A stretch of DNA of 64,000 nt from an uncultured Aquimarina sp. GTDB lineage: Bacteria > Bacteroidota > Bacteroidia > Flavobacteriales > Flavobacteriaceae. Position numbers and translations under genes: made by a program. The notes under the pieces were generated by a model. It worked only from the letters and a program-made list of their open reading frames with translations. It had not been told where the DNA came from and made no database searches. This document shows positions 1-7,114 of the stretch, piece after piece. The stretch is taken from the NCBI GenBank assembly GCA_947498935.1, contig CANMMM010000001.1:310001-374000 (forward strand), read 5' to 3'. Within the stretch, counting starts at the first letter, position 1; each line of letters begins with the position of its first letter.

Positions 1-2
1 AA

Positions 3-203
3 AACACCAACTTCCTAATTCGAGAAGGAGAGGACTTCCCCTCTTGTCTAAACTGTGATTTCCTTAATCGGTGGAAAAAACGCACCATAGATTTTCTTAG
101 TAATTGTCCCGGGCTCGTTGAAAAAATAAAAACTGGAGTCTATGGAGAAGACGACTTAAAAGATATTGTAGAATACTATAATGATTTCTGTGCTGATCAT
201 TAA
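3..203 (+). CDS. C-terminal end of an unrecognised protein (partial)
   Basis: An open frame enters from the left edge and ends at TAA 201-203, giving 66 C-terminal residues. It is acidic toward its end and holds a Cys-Leu-Asn-Cys pair, a basic Trp-Lys-Lys-Arg patch and a final segment rich in Asp, Glu and Tyr. I do not recognise the family. It converges on the XRE regulator with a gap of about 50 bp. The uninterrupted frame and plausible composition favour a real gene over chance, but without the N-terminal part no function can be given. Confidence 0.55.
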   Translation, partial: NTNFLIREGEDFPSCLNCDFLNRWKKRTIDFLSNCPGLVEKIKTGVYGEDDLKDIVEYYNDFCADH

Positions 204-254
204 AACGAATACAACCCTACAAAGATAATCTCAGACAACCATATTATCTTTTCG

Positions 255-1013
255 TCATACCATTTTAGTTTTTAGCGTCGAAATATCTTCTTCGATACGC
301 TGCAATGAATGCGTAATCGTATCCATTGGAGCAGGTACACGATGATAAAAAACAGTACATACCTTCCATATTTCTTTAACAGCTGATACAGGTACTATCA
401 TAGCATCGATATGCTTATGATCTGCACGCAATACCAGTTGCGCCCCTTCTTGATACATCCTTCTAAAAATAAGTTGTGTATCTGTGACTACCAATACTAG
501 TATCCCATTAGACAATGTTTCGATTTCAGCTAGCGACACATGCACCCCAATCACAATATCATTGGGATAATACCCCTCATCGTACTGTGTCATTTCTAAG
601 TTCGATACTGTATAGCCTCTGTATTCCTTGGTTTCGTCTAATGGGAGCTGCAATACAGGCAACTCATTAATAAAACGTTCCTGATCATACGCCTCTATAT
701 ACTCGGCAGTAGTAGTAGCGGTAATACACGGGATATATGCAAACTGCTCTCTGCGCAAGACCTGCGTATAGGTAGTCAACTCCCCTTTGAAACGCAATAA
801 TTCATTTACCGTGAGCTCGCCAGTGAGCAACGCATCTATTTGTATGCTAAAATAATTAGCTATCTTAATAATTGTGTCGATCTTAGGCTCACTCCTCCCC
901 TCTTCATACGCCCCCAAAGTCCCTCTTTTTAAGTCAAATAGTTCCGCAAAAGCCTGTTGACTCAATCCTTTAACACTACGTATCTTTTTTATATTTTTTC
1001 CAAAAAATGACAT
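255..1013 (-). CDS. XRE-family regulator with a degenerate LexA/S24-like domain
   Basis: A 252-residue DNA-binding regulator. Residues 5-60 form a classic Cro/C1 helix-turn-helix (LSQQAFAELF, then the recognition helix with RGTLGAYEEGR). Residues about 125-230 align by eye with the S24 LexA-like fold common in Bacteroidota XRE proteins, including the closing EIWKV. The motif that normally reads GDSM is here NLEM (residues 138-141), so the catalytic Ser is Glu, and the Lys position reads IFRR. Self-cleavage is therefore unlikely, and the domain probably serves as a dimerisation or ligand module. It is divergent from the PspA/YqiJK/AAA module across a 378-bp spacer carrying repeated TGCTAATTTTA and palindromic ATTAGCTAAT sites, so it is a candidate regulator of that module (inference). 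Confidence 0.85.
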   Translation of the reverse strand: MSFFGKNIKKIRSVKGLSQQAFAELFDLKRGTLGAYEEGRSEPKIDTIIKIANYFSIQIDALLTGELTVNELLRFKGELTTYTQVLRREQFAYIPCITATTTAEYIEAYDQERFINELPVLQLPLDETKEYRGYTVSNLEMTQYDEGYYPNDIVIGVHVSLAEIETLSNGILVLVVTDTQLIFRRMYQEGAQLVLRADHKHIDAMIVPVSAVKEIWKVCTVFYHRVPAPMDTITHSLQRIEEDISTLKTKMV

Positions 1014-1391
1014 TTTTTGCTAATTTTATTTGCAATTATCCGTTTTTATTGTACATTTACACTAACAATATTAGCTAATAGATTTCATTTCTGCTAATTT
1101 TAATAGACAAACCTGTTGTAAAACACTTAATTTTGTGGTTTTACCGTAGGCTGCTACTGTTTTTAGCAATTTCAATCATTCATTAATCATTAACAACAGC
1201 ATACCCATGATCATCATCGCACAATTCATAATCAATTTAGTCGTCAAAGTCTCTGAGAATATTTCCTATTTTTGGCACTAACAGCTACGTATTATCATAG
1301 AAGTGTGTAAAGTGCTTGCAATTAGCTATAAAAATGAAAAACAGCACACCACTTCACGACATAAAAACAACTAACTAATCTATAAACACCT
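1014..1391. promoter_or_regulatory. Divergent control region with candidate XRE operator sites
   Basis: A 378-bp spacer between the XRE gene and the YbjN/PspA module. It holds TGCTAATTTTA twice in the same orientation (1018-1028 and 1092-1102) and a perfect 10-bp palindrome ATTAGCTAAT (1070-1079) between them. All three share the core GCTAAT. The first site overlaps the expected leader of the XRE gene, fitting autoregulation. A -7-like TAATTTTG lies at about 1129-1136 but has no TTG at the usual distance. No gene is seen here; a 24-codon ATG frame near 1208 has no support. Confidence 0.4.
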
Positions 1392-1787
1392 ATGCAAGAT
1401 CATTTTCAACTTGTAAAAGAGTACTTATTACAACTCCGATTCCATATTGCACATGAAAATAAAAAGGAAGGTATCCTAATGGTGAGCAAAGAGAATGATG
1501 GTATCAAAAACCTCATCATCGGAGTAGCACACCCTATTTTGATCATAGAACAATATGTTTTTACGATCCAAAACCAAGAAGCGCTTGTACATAAAAACTT
1601 GCTCCAGAAAAATAGGGATATCATACACGGAGCATTTGTATTGGATGAAACAGGCCAAAAAGTAATTTTTAGAGACACGCTGCAATTAGAAAATCTAGAC
1701 CTCAACGAACTTGAAGGCACACTAAACTCTCTGAGTCTATTATTGAGTGAATATGCGCAGCAAATTATCAATTTTTCAAAATACTAA
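1392..1787 (+). CDS. YbjN-like / type III chaperone-fold protein
   Basis: A 131-residue soluble protein without signal peptide or membrane segment. The alternating alpha/beta layout (helix 1-18, strands around 28-60, helix 75-82, strands 95-105, C-terminal helix 108-128) resembles the YbjN / Tir-chaperone-like fold; the assignment rests on layout, not on a catalytic motif. Such proteins are thought to act as small chaperones or adaptors. It is the first gene of the module, with the pspA start only 4 bp after its stop, which points to a functional link with PspA. Other annotation pipelines might leave it as hypothetical. Confidence 0.65.
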   Translation: MQDHFQLVKEYLLQLRFHIAHENKKEGILMVSKENDGIKNLIIGVAHPILIIEQYVFTIQNQEALVHKNLLQKNRDIIHGAFVLDETGQKVIFRDTLQLENLDLNELEGTLNSLSLLLSEYAQQIINFSKY

Positions 1788-1791
1788 ACAT

Positions 1792-2496
1792 ATGAATTTT
1801 TTTAAACGATTATTTAAGATAGGAGAAGCCGAAGCGAACGCGGCAATTGACAACATGGAAGATCCCATTAAAATGACTGAACAGGGGATCAGAGATATGA
1901 AAAACGATCTAGAAAAAAGCATCGAGGCGCTAGCACAAGTAAAAGCAATGGCTATACGTACTAAAAATGACACTGAAGAAGCGGCTGCTAAGGCAGACGA
2001 TTACCAGCAAAAAGCCATGCTTATCCTAAAAAAAGCACACAATGGCACCCTAGATACTGCTGAAGCGGATCGATTGGCCAAAGAAGCACTGATCAAAAAA
2101 GAAGCAGCAGCACAGCAAGTAGAGAGTAGAAAACAAGAAACCGAAAAATACGAACGCACCGTATCCCAATTAGAAAAAAACGTACACGATATCAAACAAA
2201 ATATCAGTCGATGGGAAAACGAACTCAAAACACTAAAAGCTAGAGTAAAAGTCGCCAGTGCTACCAAAAACGTAAGCAAACAAATGGCTGCTATAGATAG
2301 TGCTAGTACTGTAGCCATGCTAGAACGTATGAAAGAAAAAGTGCAACAAGAAGAAGCTATAGCCGAAGCTTATGGCGATATTGCCAATGCTAGTCAATCG
2401 ATAGATTCGCAACTAGATGAGGCTATCAATGCTACAGAAACCAGTGCCGAAGAGGAGTTATCAGCACTTAAAAAACAGTTAGGATTAGACAGTTAA
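1792..2496 (+). CDS. pspA: PspA/IM30-family membrane-remodelling protein (ESCRT-III superfamily)
   Basis: A 234-residue protein that is almost wholly alpha-helical coiled coil. The N-terminus MNFFKRLFKIGEAEANAAID is the amphipathic helix that lets PspA bind stressed lipid bilayers; the following PIKMTEQGIRDMKNDL segment is the usual PspA signature. Long heptad helices run from about residue 25 to 225. PspA and Vipp1 are known ESCRT-III relatives that form rods or rings and bind the inner membrane under stress. The ATG at 1792 is chosen over an in-frame GTG at 1747 because it gives the canonical amphipathic N-terminus and does not overlap the upstream gene. There is no pspF/pspBC here; the partners are YqiJ/YqiK-like proteins and a large AAA+ ATPase. 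Confidence 0.9.
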   Translation: MNFFKRLFKIGEAEANAAIDNMEDPIKMTEQGIRDMKNDLEKSIEALAQVKAMAIRTKNDTEEAAAKADDYQQKAMLILKKAHNGTLDTAEADRLAKEALIKKEAAAQQVESRKQETEKYERTVSQLEKNVHDIKQNISRWENELKTLKARVKVASATKNVSKQMAAIDSASTVAMLERMKEKVQQEEAIAEAYGDIANASQSIDSQLDEAINATETSAEEELSALKKQLGLDS

Positions 2497-2966
2497 CCTC
2501 TTACAACTATTTGTATGCAATAGAAAGACTATCACAACTTGAAACTGTAGCAAAACCTAATACCCTATTATTTAATATAATCATAGCTGCATGATACTTA
2601 AGATATGGAAAACAGCAAGTCTTATTGCTTTTTCAACCCTAATAAAGAAGTGCTATGATAGAAAATGAGTTAAAAAATCACTTTTTTATAAAAAAATAAC
2701 GTTTAGTAGGGTAACATTTTGATCAAAATTGACATATACTAATGAGTCTTTTTTTGATAGGGTAACAAATGGCCATAATTCATACAAAATAATGCCATGA
2801 ACTATACCGTATTTTCGACTCATAAAACAGCTGCGTTAGGAATCCTAGTTGGAAATCCCACAGTCCGACGCAGTAGGGGCGAGGAATTGGAGCGGATAGT
2901 CCGATCCAAAGAGGGGAAACGCCCTAAACATTAAAAAACAACTAGTAAACCTAAAAAATAAACACA
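2497..2966. other. 470-bp gap inside the module, with one family-1 repeat
   Basis: AT-rich spacer between pspA and the yqiJ-like gene. It contains the short sequence AGGGTAACA twice (about 2708-2716 and 2760-2768) and a family-1 repeat (2833-2924). A 45-codon frame (2797-2934) runs through the repeat but looks accidental. The length suggests that the yqiJ-yqiK part may also have its own promoter. No terminator with a T-run is seen. Confidence 0.4.
2833..2924 (+). repeat. Family-1 dispersed repeat, copy A
   Basis: A 92-bp copy, from GCGTTAGGAATCC to GGGGAAACGCCC, with the internal landmarks AAATCCCACAG, CCGACG, GCGAGGAATTG, AGCGGATAG and CCGATCC. It is the most diverged of the full-length copies. 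It lies 42 bp before the TTG start of the yqiJ-like gene. Confidence 0.85.
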
Positions 2967-3662
2967 TTGGAAGAACTCTTACACATCGCTTTTTCTCCTG
3001 TCAATGCTTTTTTAAGTATCATGTGCTTATTACTGATCCTATATTGGGTATTGACTATTCTTACGGGATTTGACCTCGATTTCTTCGATGTAGAATTCGA
3101 CGCTGCAGCCGATATGGATCTAGATATGGACATGGAGGCTGATATAGATGACTACAATCCAGATGTAGACTTACCACAGAAAAACGTAGAGGCTTCTACA
3201 GATACTGAGGGAGTAGGTGTAAAAATATTGCGCTTCTTCAATTTTGATGAACTGCCACTCATGTTTATGCTTACAGGACTGTTTTTTTCGATGTGGTTTA
3301 TTTCTGTAAATATATCGCATTATTTACAACTACCGAATTGGATAGGGTTTCTCTTACTGATTCCAAACCTAATCATCAGCCTTTTTATCACTAAATTTCT
3401 GACCAAACCAATTGCTAAGGTGTATGCCATGATCAATCATAAGGGAGAAGAGACGATTGATTTTTTAGGAAGACAGTGTATCGTAAAATCGCCTGTGGCG
3501 GGTAATAAACTAGGACAAATAGAAGTCAAGATTCATAACGATGTAATTCTTGTACAAGCCAAAGGATTTAAAGGAGCTACCATCGGCAGTGGCGAAACAG
3601 CCGTGATCGTCAATGTATCGAAAGACAAAAAATATTATCTCATCGAAAAATTTGAATTATGA
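2967..3662 (+). CDS. YqiJ-like OB-fold membrane protein
   Basis: A 231-residue inner-membrane protein. The N-terminus (residues 1-30) reads MEELLHIAFSPVNAFLSI, typical of the YqiJ/NfeD-like family, and holds a first membrane helix; two more lie at about 92-108 and 115-140. Between them is an acidic Asp/Glu/Met-rich stretch (35-65). Residues 160-230 form the OB-fold-like beta domain expected in the cytosol. In E. coli yqiJ is paired with the flotillin yqiK, as here. The start is TTG at 2967, accepted because the family N-terminus begins there. The stop TGA is T3660 plus the first two bases of a family-2 repeat, so insertion of the repeat may have set the C-terminus. Confidence 0.85.
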   Translation: MEELLHIAFSPVNAFLSIMCLLLILYWVLTILTGFDLDFFDVEFDAAADMDLDMDMEADIDDYNPDVDLPQKNVEASTDTEGVGVKILRFFNFDELPLMFMLTGLFFSMWFISVNISHYLQLPNWIGFLLLIPNLIISLFITKFLTKPIAKVYAMINHKGEETIDFLGRQCIVKSPVAGNKLGQIEVKIHNDVILVQAKGFKGATIGSGETAVIVNVSKDKKYYLIEKFEL

Positions 3663-3822
3663 AGTGGTTTAGACTTTTTTGATGCCAGCGAACATCGTAA
3701 GATTTTGTGACCAAATGCAGTATTTTTTTTGTTGCATAGCAGCGCTACGGAACTCAAAAATTACAAAATTTTGGTGCAAAAGATCGTTTTTATAGCAAAT
3801 CGTAAAAAGTGTAAACCACTTC
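3661..3822 (+). repeat. Family-2 inverted-repeat element, copy A
   Basis: A 162-bp element. Ends GAAGTGGTTTAGACTTTTTT and AAAAAGTGTAAACCACTTC are imperfect inverted repeats. The core carries GTTGCATAGCAGCGCTACGG and GCAAAAGATCGTTTTTATAG as in the other copies. It fills the gap between the yqiJ-like gene and the flotillin gene almost completely and supplies GA of the yqiJ-like TGA stop. A flanking target duplication is not clear (TAT on the left, GAT on the right). Confidence 0.85.
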
Positions 3823-3853
3823 GATAAATAACTAATTAAACAACAACTATAAT

Positions 3854-5944
3854 ATGTTAGGAAACACATCACTCATTATCATGGGCGCTTCTGTACTAGT
3901 AGGATTTGGGCTGCTCGTATGGATCATCTCTATGTACAAAAAGATTATCCAAGGAAAGGTATTGGTCAGAACAGGTATGGGAGGTACCAAAGTATTTTTT
4001 AATGCTGGTTTGGTCGTACCCGTACTCCATAAGATGGAAATCATGGACATTTCTGTAAAAAAACTAGAAATCGAACGAACGGGTATGAATGGATTAATCT
4101 GTAAGGATAACATCAGAGCCGATATCAAAGTTGCTTTCTTTGTGCGTGTGAATAAGTCAACTGCGGATATTATCAATGTAGCACAGACTATTGGATGTGC
4201 TAGGGCTTCGGAAATCGATGTATTGCGTAATCTATTTGATGCTAAATTCTCGGAAGCATTAAAAACCGTGGGTAAGAAGTTCGAATTTGTAGAATTATAC
4301 GAAGCTCGTAGGGAGTTTAGAGACGAAATCATTAATGTGATCGGTACCGATTTAAATGGTTATGTACTGGATGATTGTGCTATCGATGATTTAGAGCAGA
4401 CAGCACTAAACTATCTAAAATCAGATAATATTCTAGATGCAGAAGGGATTAAGAAAATTACCGAACTAACGGCGGCTCAGAATATCAAATCAAACCTAAT
4501 CAAGCGCGATGAAGAAAAAATAATCCGTAAGCAAGATGTAGAGGCACAAGAAGCAATTCTAGAACTCGATAAGCAACTTGCCGAAAAGGAAGAGCAGCAG
4601 AAACGCGAAATCGCCAATATCAAAGCGCGTGAAGGAGCGGAAACACTAAAAGTAGCAGAAGAAGAACGACTGAAATCAGAAACGGCTCGTATCGCTACTG
4701 AAGAAAAAGTACAGGTTGCCGAAGAAAACAAAGATCGCCAAGTGATTGTAGCAGCTAAAAACAAACAGCGTACCGAGGCTGTAGAAACCGAACGTGTAGA
4801 AAAAGATCGTGCTTTAGAAGCTACAGAACGCGAGCGTATCGTAACACTGGCACAGATCGAAAAAGAAAAAGTAGTAGAGGTAGAAAAGAAAAACATCCAA
4901 GATGTAATCCGCGATCGAGTAATGCTAGAAAAAGGGGTGGTTCAAGAGCAGGAAAACATGAAGGATATAGAAGCTTTTAAAACAGCAGATCGTGAGAAAC
5001 AAGTAAAAATCACGATTGCCGAAGGGAATGCACAGGAAGACCTGATCAAAACGATTAAAGCTGCTGAGGCAGAAAAAGAAGCCGCTAAGCAAAAAGCGGA
5101 AGAGATGAATATAGAAGCACAAGCTAAAAAAGAAGCTAGTGAAAAAGAAGCAGAAGCTCGTAAAACATTAGCAGAAGCTACTGCCAAGGAAGAGGCTACC
5201 ATCGGTATGTCTGAAGCACAAGTAATGCATGCAAAAGCAGATGCTAATGAACGTGAGGGGTTAGTAGAAGCTAATATCATAGAGAAAAAAGCGAAGGCAG
5301 AAGCAGCCGGTATATTAGCCAAAGCAGAAGCTCAGAAACAAGAAGGAATCGCCGAGGCAGAAGTTATCAAAGAAAAAGCACTGGCAGAAGCTTCTGGAAA
5401 TAAAGAAATCGCCCTAGCTGAAGCAGCAGGAATCGAAGAGAAAGCAGAAGCGATGAAGAAACTCGATGGTGTAGGAAAAGAGCATGAAGAGTTTAAACTA
5501 CGCTTAGATAAAGAACTACAGGTAGAACTGGCTGAAATCAATATCCAAAAAGAAATTGCCTTTGCACAAGCAGATGTGATCGGAGCGGCACTAAAAGCAG
5601 CGAATATAGATATTGTAGGAGGTGAAACGATGTTCTTTGAGCAAATTATCGGTCAGATCACCAAAGCCAAAGGCGTGGATCGATTGGTAAAACATTCTGA
5701 CACCGTTACGGATGTTAAAAATGCTATTTTAGGTAGTGATGATGTAAAAGGTAATTTATTATCTAAAGTCAAAGAGTTTGCTACGGAATACGGCATCTCT
5801 TCTGAGGATATTAAAAATCTGACCATTGCAAATCTACTGGTGGATCTAAAACAAAAGGCTACAAATGACGAAGAAACTACCTTGTTTGGTAATCTTTTTA
5901 ATCTAGCCAAAGGACTCGGATTGTCTAACAAAAAACTTTCGTAA
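3854..5944 (+). CDS. YqiK-type flotillin (SPFH/Band-7 protein)
   Basis: A 696-residue membrane-scaffold protein. A single N-terminal membrane helix (residues 5-26, LGNTSLIIMGASVLVGFGLL) is followed by an SPFH domain (about 30-200, with VRTGMGGTKVFF and KDNIRADIKVAFFVRV). A long Ala/Glu/Lys-rich coiled coil with repeated AEA motifs runs from about 215 to 570, and a C-terminal globular part of about 120 residues follows. It is longer than E. coli YqiK, mainly through the coiled coil. Flotillins oligomerise and organise membrane microdomains. The YqiJ-like gene directly upstream is the usual partner. Many reverse-strand frames overlap it but only mirror its biased codon use. Confidence 0.92.
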   Translation: MLGNTSLIIMGASVLVGFGLLVWIISMYKKIIQGKVLVRTGMGGTKVFFNAGLVVPVLHKMEIMDISVKKLEIERTGMNGLICKDNIRADIKVAFFVRVNKSTADIINVAQTIGCARASEIDVLRNLFDAKFSEALKTVGKKFEFVELYEARREFRDEIINVIGTDLNGYVLDDCAIDDLEQTALNYLKSDNILDAEGIKKITELTAAQNIKSNLIKRDEEKIIRKQDVEAQEAILELDKQLAEKEEQQKREIANIKAREGAETLKVAEEERLKSETARIATEEKVQVAEENKDRQVIVAAKNKQRTEAVETERVEKDRALEATERERIVTLAQIEKEKVVEVEKKNIQDVIRDRVMLEKGVVQEQENMKDIEAFKTADREKQVKITIAEGNAQEDLIKTIKAAEAEKEAAKQKAEEMNIEAQAKKEASEKEAEARKTLAEATAKEEATIGMSEAQVMHAKADANEREGLVEANIIEKKAKAEAAGILAKAEAQKQEGIAEAEVIKEKALAEASGNKEIALAEAAGIEEKAEAMKKLDGVGKEHEEFKLRLDKELQVELAEINIQKEIAFAQADVIGAALKAANIDIVGGETMFFEQIIGQITKAKGVDRLVKHSDTVTDVKNAILGSDDVKGNLLSKVKEFATEYGISSEDIKNLTIANLLVDLKQKATNDEETTLFGNLFNLAKGLGLSNKKLS

Positions 5945-6000
5945 GCCTATCAGGCAGTAACAATGATTTTCTGTAAAGATATACGAATCAAAAGACCCTA

Positions 6001-6037
6001 GCACCTTCTCCCCCATGCTGAGAAGGTGCAGCATGGG
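6001..6037. promoter_or_regulatory. Two interleaved hairpins ahead of a small membrane-protein gene
   Basis: Arm A GCACCTTCTC (6001-6010) pairs perfectly with A' GAGAAGGTGC (6020-6029). Arm B CCCATGCT (6012-6019), which is the loop of A/A', pairs perfectly with B' AGCATGGG (6030-6037). The order A-B-A'-B' means that the two hairpins exclude each other, or at best form a partial pseudoknot because the connecting loops are 0-1 nt. The site is 57 bp after the flotillin stop and 30 bp before the next ATG, a position suited to attenuation or mRNA processing. There is no T-run directly after it. Confidence 0.6.
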
Positions 6038-6066
6038 AATTGTTTAATTTTAAAAAAAAAGAAACT

Positions 6067-6372
6067 ATGGGAGGAGAAGGAGCAATGATGCAAGCTATTC
6101 ATTCCACGAGAAATAATAGCCGAAGAAATCAAAGAGATACATTTAAAACTGTAGAAAGCAGTAAAAAAAGTGACGGTATAAAGGTCGAACCTATTAGCGA
6201 AGCAGCTTTGGAAGCAATTCGTATCAAAATCAAACAGCAAAAAAACGTAGAAAATATACAGATGTGTAGTATCATCGGTATCGCTATTGCTATTGTTGGC
6301 GCATTATATTACGGGGTATCACAGCTCAATGGAAATGATGCGACTCATTTCTTTTCGATGTTTGGAAGGTAA
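6067..6372 (+). CDS. Small single-span membrane protein of the flotillin/AAA module
   Basis: A 101-residue protein of unknown family. A polar, positively charged N-terminal two-thirds (STRNNSRRNQRDTF) precedes one hydrophobic helix at about residues 68-88 (MCSIIGIAIAIVGALYYGV) and a short tail, so it is likely a tail-anchored-type inner-membrane protein with the N-terminus inside. ATG 6067 is preferred; a TTG at 6040 would add MFNFKKKET, which looks like a possible amphipathic start and cannot be excluded. It lies between the flotillin and the lipoyl-like gene in the same orientation, suggesting a structural partner in the membrane complex. Confidence 0.65.
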   Translation: MGGEGAMMQAIHSTRNNSRRNQRDTFKTVESSKKSDGIKVEPISEAALEAIRIKIKQQKNVENIQMCSIIGIAIAIVGALYYGVSQLNGNDATHFFSMFGR

Positions 6373-6401
6373 CAGTATCTAATCGACGCGTATATTAATT
6401 T

Positions 6402-6490
6402 GCGTTAGGGATTGCAGTGAAAATCCCACAGCCCGACGATAGGAGGTGCGAGGAATTGTAGCGGAAAGCCCGACCCTTGTGGTAACGCCC
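6402..6490 (+). repeat. Family-1 dispersed repeat, copy B
   Basis: An 89-bp copy from GCGTTAGGGATTG to GGTAACGCCC, with AAATCCCACAGCCCGACGAT, GTGCGAGGAATTG, GCGGAAAGCCCGACCC. It lies 29 bp after the stop of the preceding small gene and 23 bp before the ATG of the 46-residue protein, inside the module. Confidence 0.9.
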
Positions 6491-6513
6491 TAAACCAATA
6501 AAGTAATACTACT

Positions 6514-6654
6514 ATGGAAATTATAGAAACTGTAGTTGTAGGTATAATTCGATGCTTATGGGAACTTCTGATAGAAATAATTTTTGAAGGTATTCTAAGA
6601 GGTATATGGATAGGAATAAAAGGAATATATAGTCAATTCAAAAAGCTACTATGA
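6514..6654 (+). CDS. 46-residue amphipathic membrane peptide
   Basis: ATG 6514 opens a 46-codon frame that begins MEIIETVVVGIIRCLWELL and ends FKKLL, rich in Ile, Leu and Trp with regularly spaced Glu, Arg and Lys. The pattern predicts one or two amphipathic or membrane-inserted helices. Its TGA overlaps the ATG of the following lipoyl-like gene (ATGA at 6651-6654), a sign of translational coupling and the main reason to accept so short a gene. No known family is recognised. The position suggests an accessory subunit of the PspA/flotillin/AAA complex. Confidence 0.6.
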   Translation: MEIIETVVVGIIRCLWELLIEIIFEGILRGIWIGIKGIYSQFKKLL

Positions 6655-7070
6655 GTAACTTAATTACACTGCCTAATCTACAGTCTACCTCATACTATGA
6701 GATGTATAAAAAAGAGTTTATTATTCAGGAAGTCCAATGGTTCAAAAATGTAGGAGACTCAATTACTAAGGGAGAGGTTTTTTGTGCAATTGAAAACGAC
6801 GAGGTAACGTATGAATTTGAGTCTTTATATACGGGTGAGGTATTGTATATCCATACGAACAACGTGATAAGAATAGGTGATATCATCATGGTGATTGGAA
6901 CTGCAGGAGAAAACTATAAAAAAACAATGGAGGAATACTACCTAGAACTCAAAGACAATACTGCATATCAGCAAAGCGTGCCTATGGAAATACGCAACAA
7001 ACCTTATGTACCCGTCATCAAAAAAGATAATGCTTTTTGGAATCGCATCAAAGCAATTTTCAATCTATAA
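6651..7070 (+). CDS. Lipoyl/biotinyl-like domain protein lacking the modified lysine
   Basis: A 139-residue protein. Residues 1-85 follow the hammerhead fold of lipoyl/biotinyl carrier domains: ITLPNL at the start, FIIQEVQWFKNVGDSITKGE as the first half, then the turn AIENDEVTYEFESLYTG and GDIIMVIG at the end. In true carriers the turn reads ETDKA or AMKM; here the Lys position is Glu or Val (ENDEVT), so lipoylation or biotinylation is not possible. The fold is therefore probably an interaction module, as in membrane-fusion proteins. The C-terminal 50 residues are charged. It is coupled to the 46-residue peptide and lies 44 bp before the AAA+ gene. Confidence 0.6.
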   Translation: MSNLITLPNLQSTSYYEMYKKEFIIQEVQWFKNVGDSITKGEVFCAIENDEVTYEFESLYTGEVLYIHTNNVIRIGDIIMVIGTAGENYKKTMEEYYLELKDNTAYQQSVPMEIRNKPYVPVIKKDNAFWNRIKAIFNL

Positions 7071-7114
7071 GAAGAAAAAGGTAGTTACACCACTACAAAA
7101 CTAGTAAACAATTC

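Noticed and set aside
1208-1282. A 24-codon hydrophobic frame before the YbjN-like gene
   Set aside because: Too short, no coupling to a neighbour, and it lies in a promoter region.
2797-2934. A 45-codon ATG frame running through family-1 copy A
   Set aside because: Most of it is the repeat itself, other copies do not keep the frame, and the rest has no protein character.
4477-5541. Long reverse-strand frames inside the flotillin gene
   Set aside because: They mirror the Ala/Glu/Lys-rich coiled coil and give Ser/Phe/Ala-rich low-complexity products.
6001-6037. A fully formed H-type pseudoknot at the interleaved hairpins
   Set aside because: The linkers are 0-1 nt, too short to cross a 10-bp stem, so alternative hairpins are the better reading.
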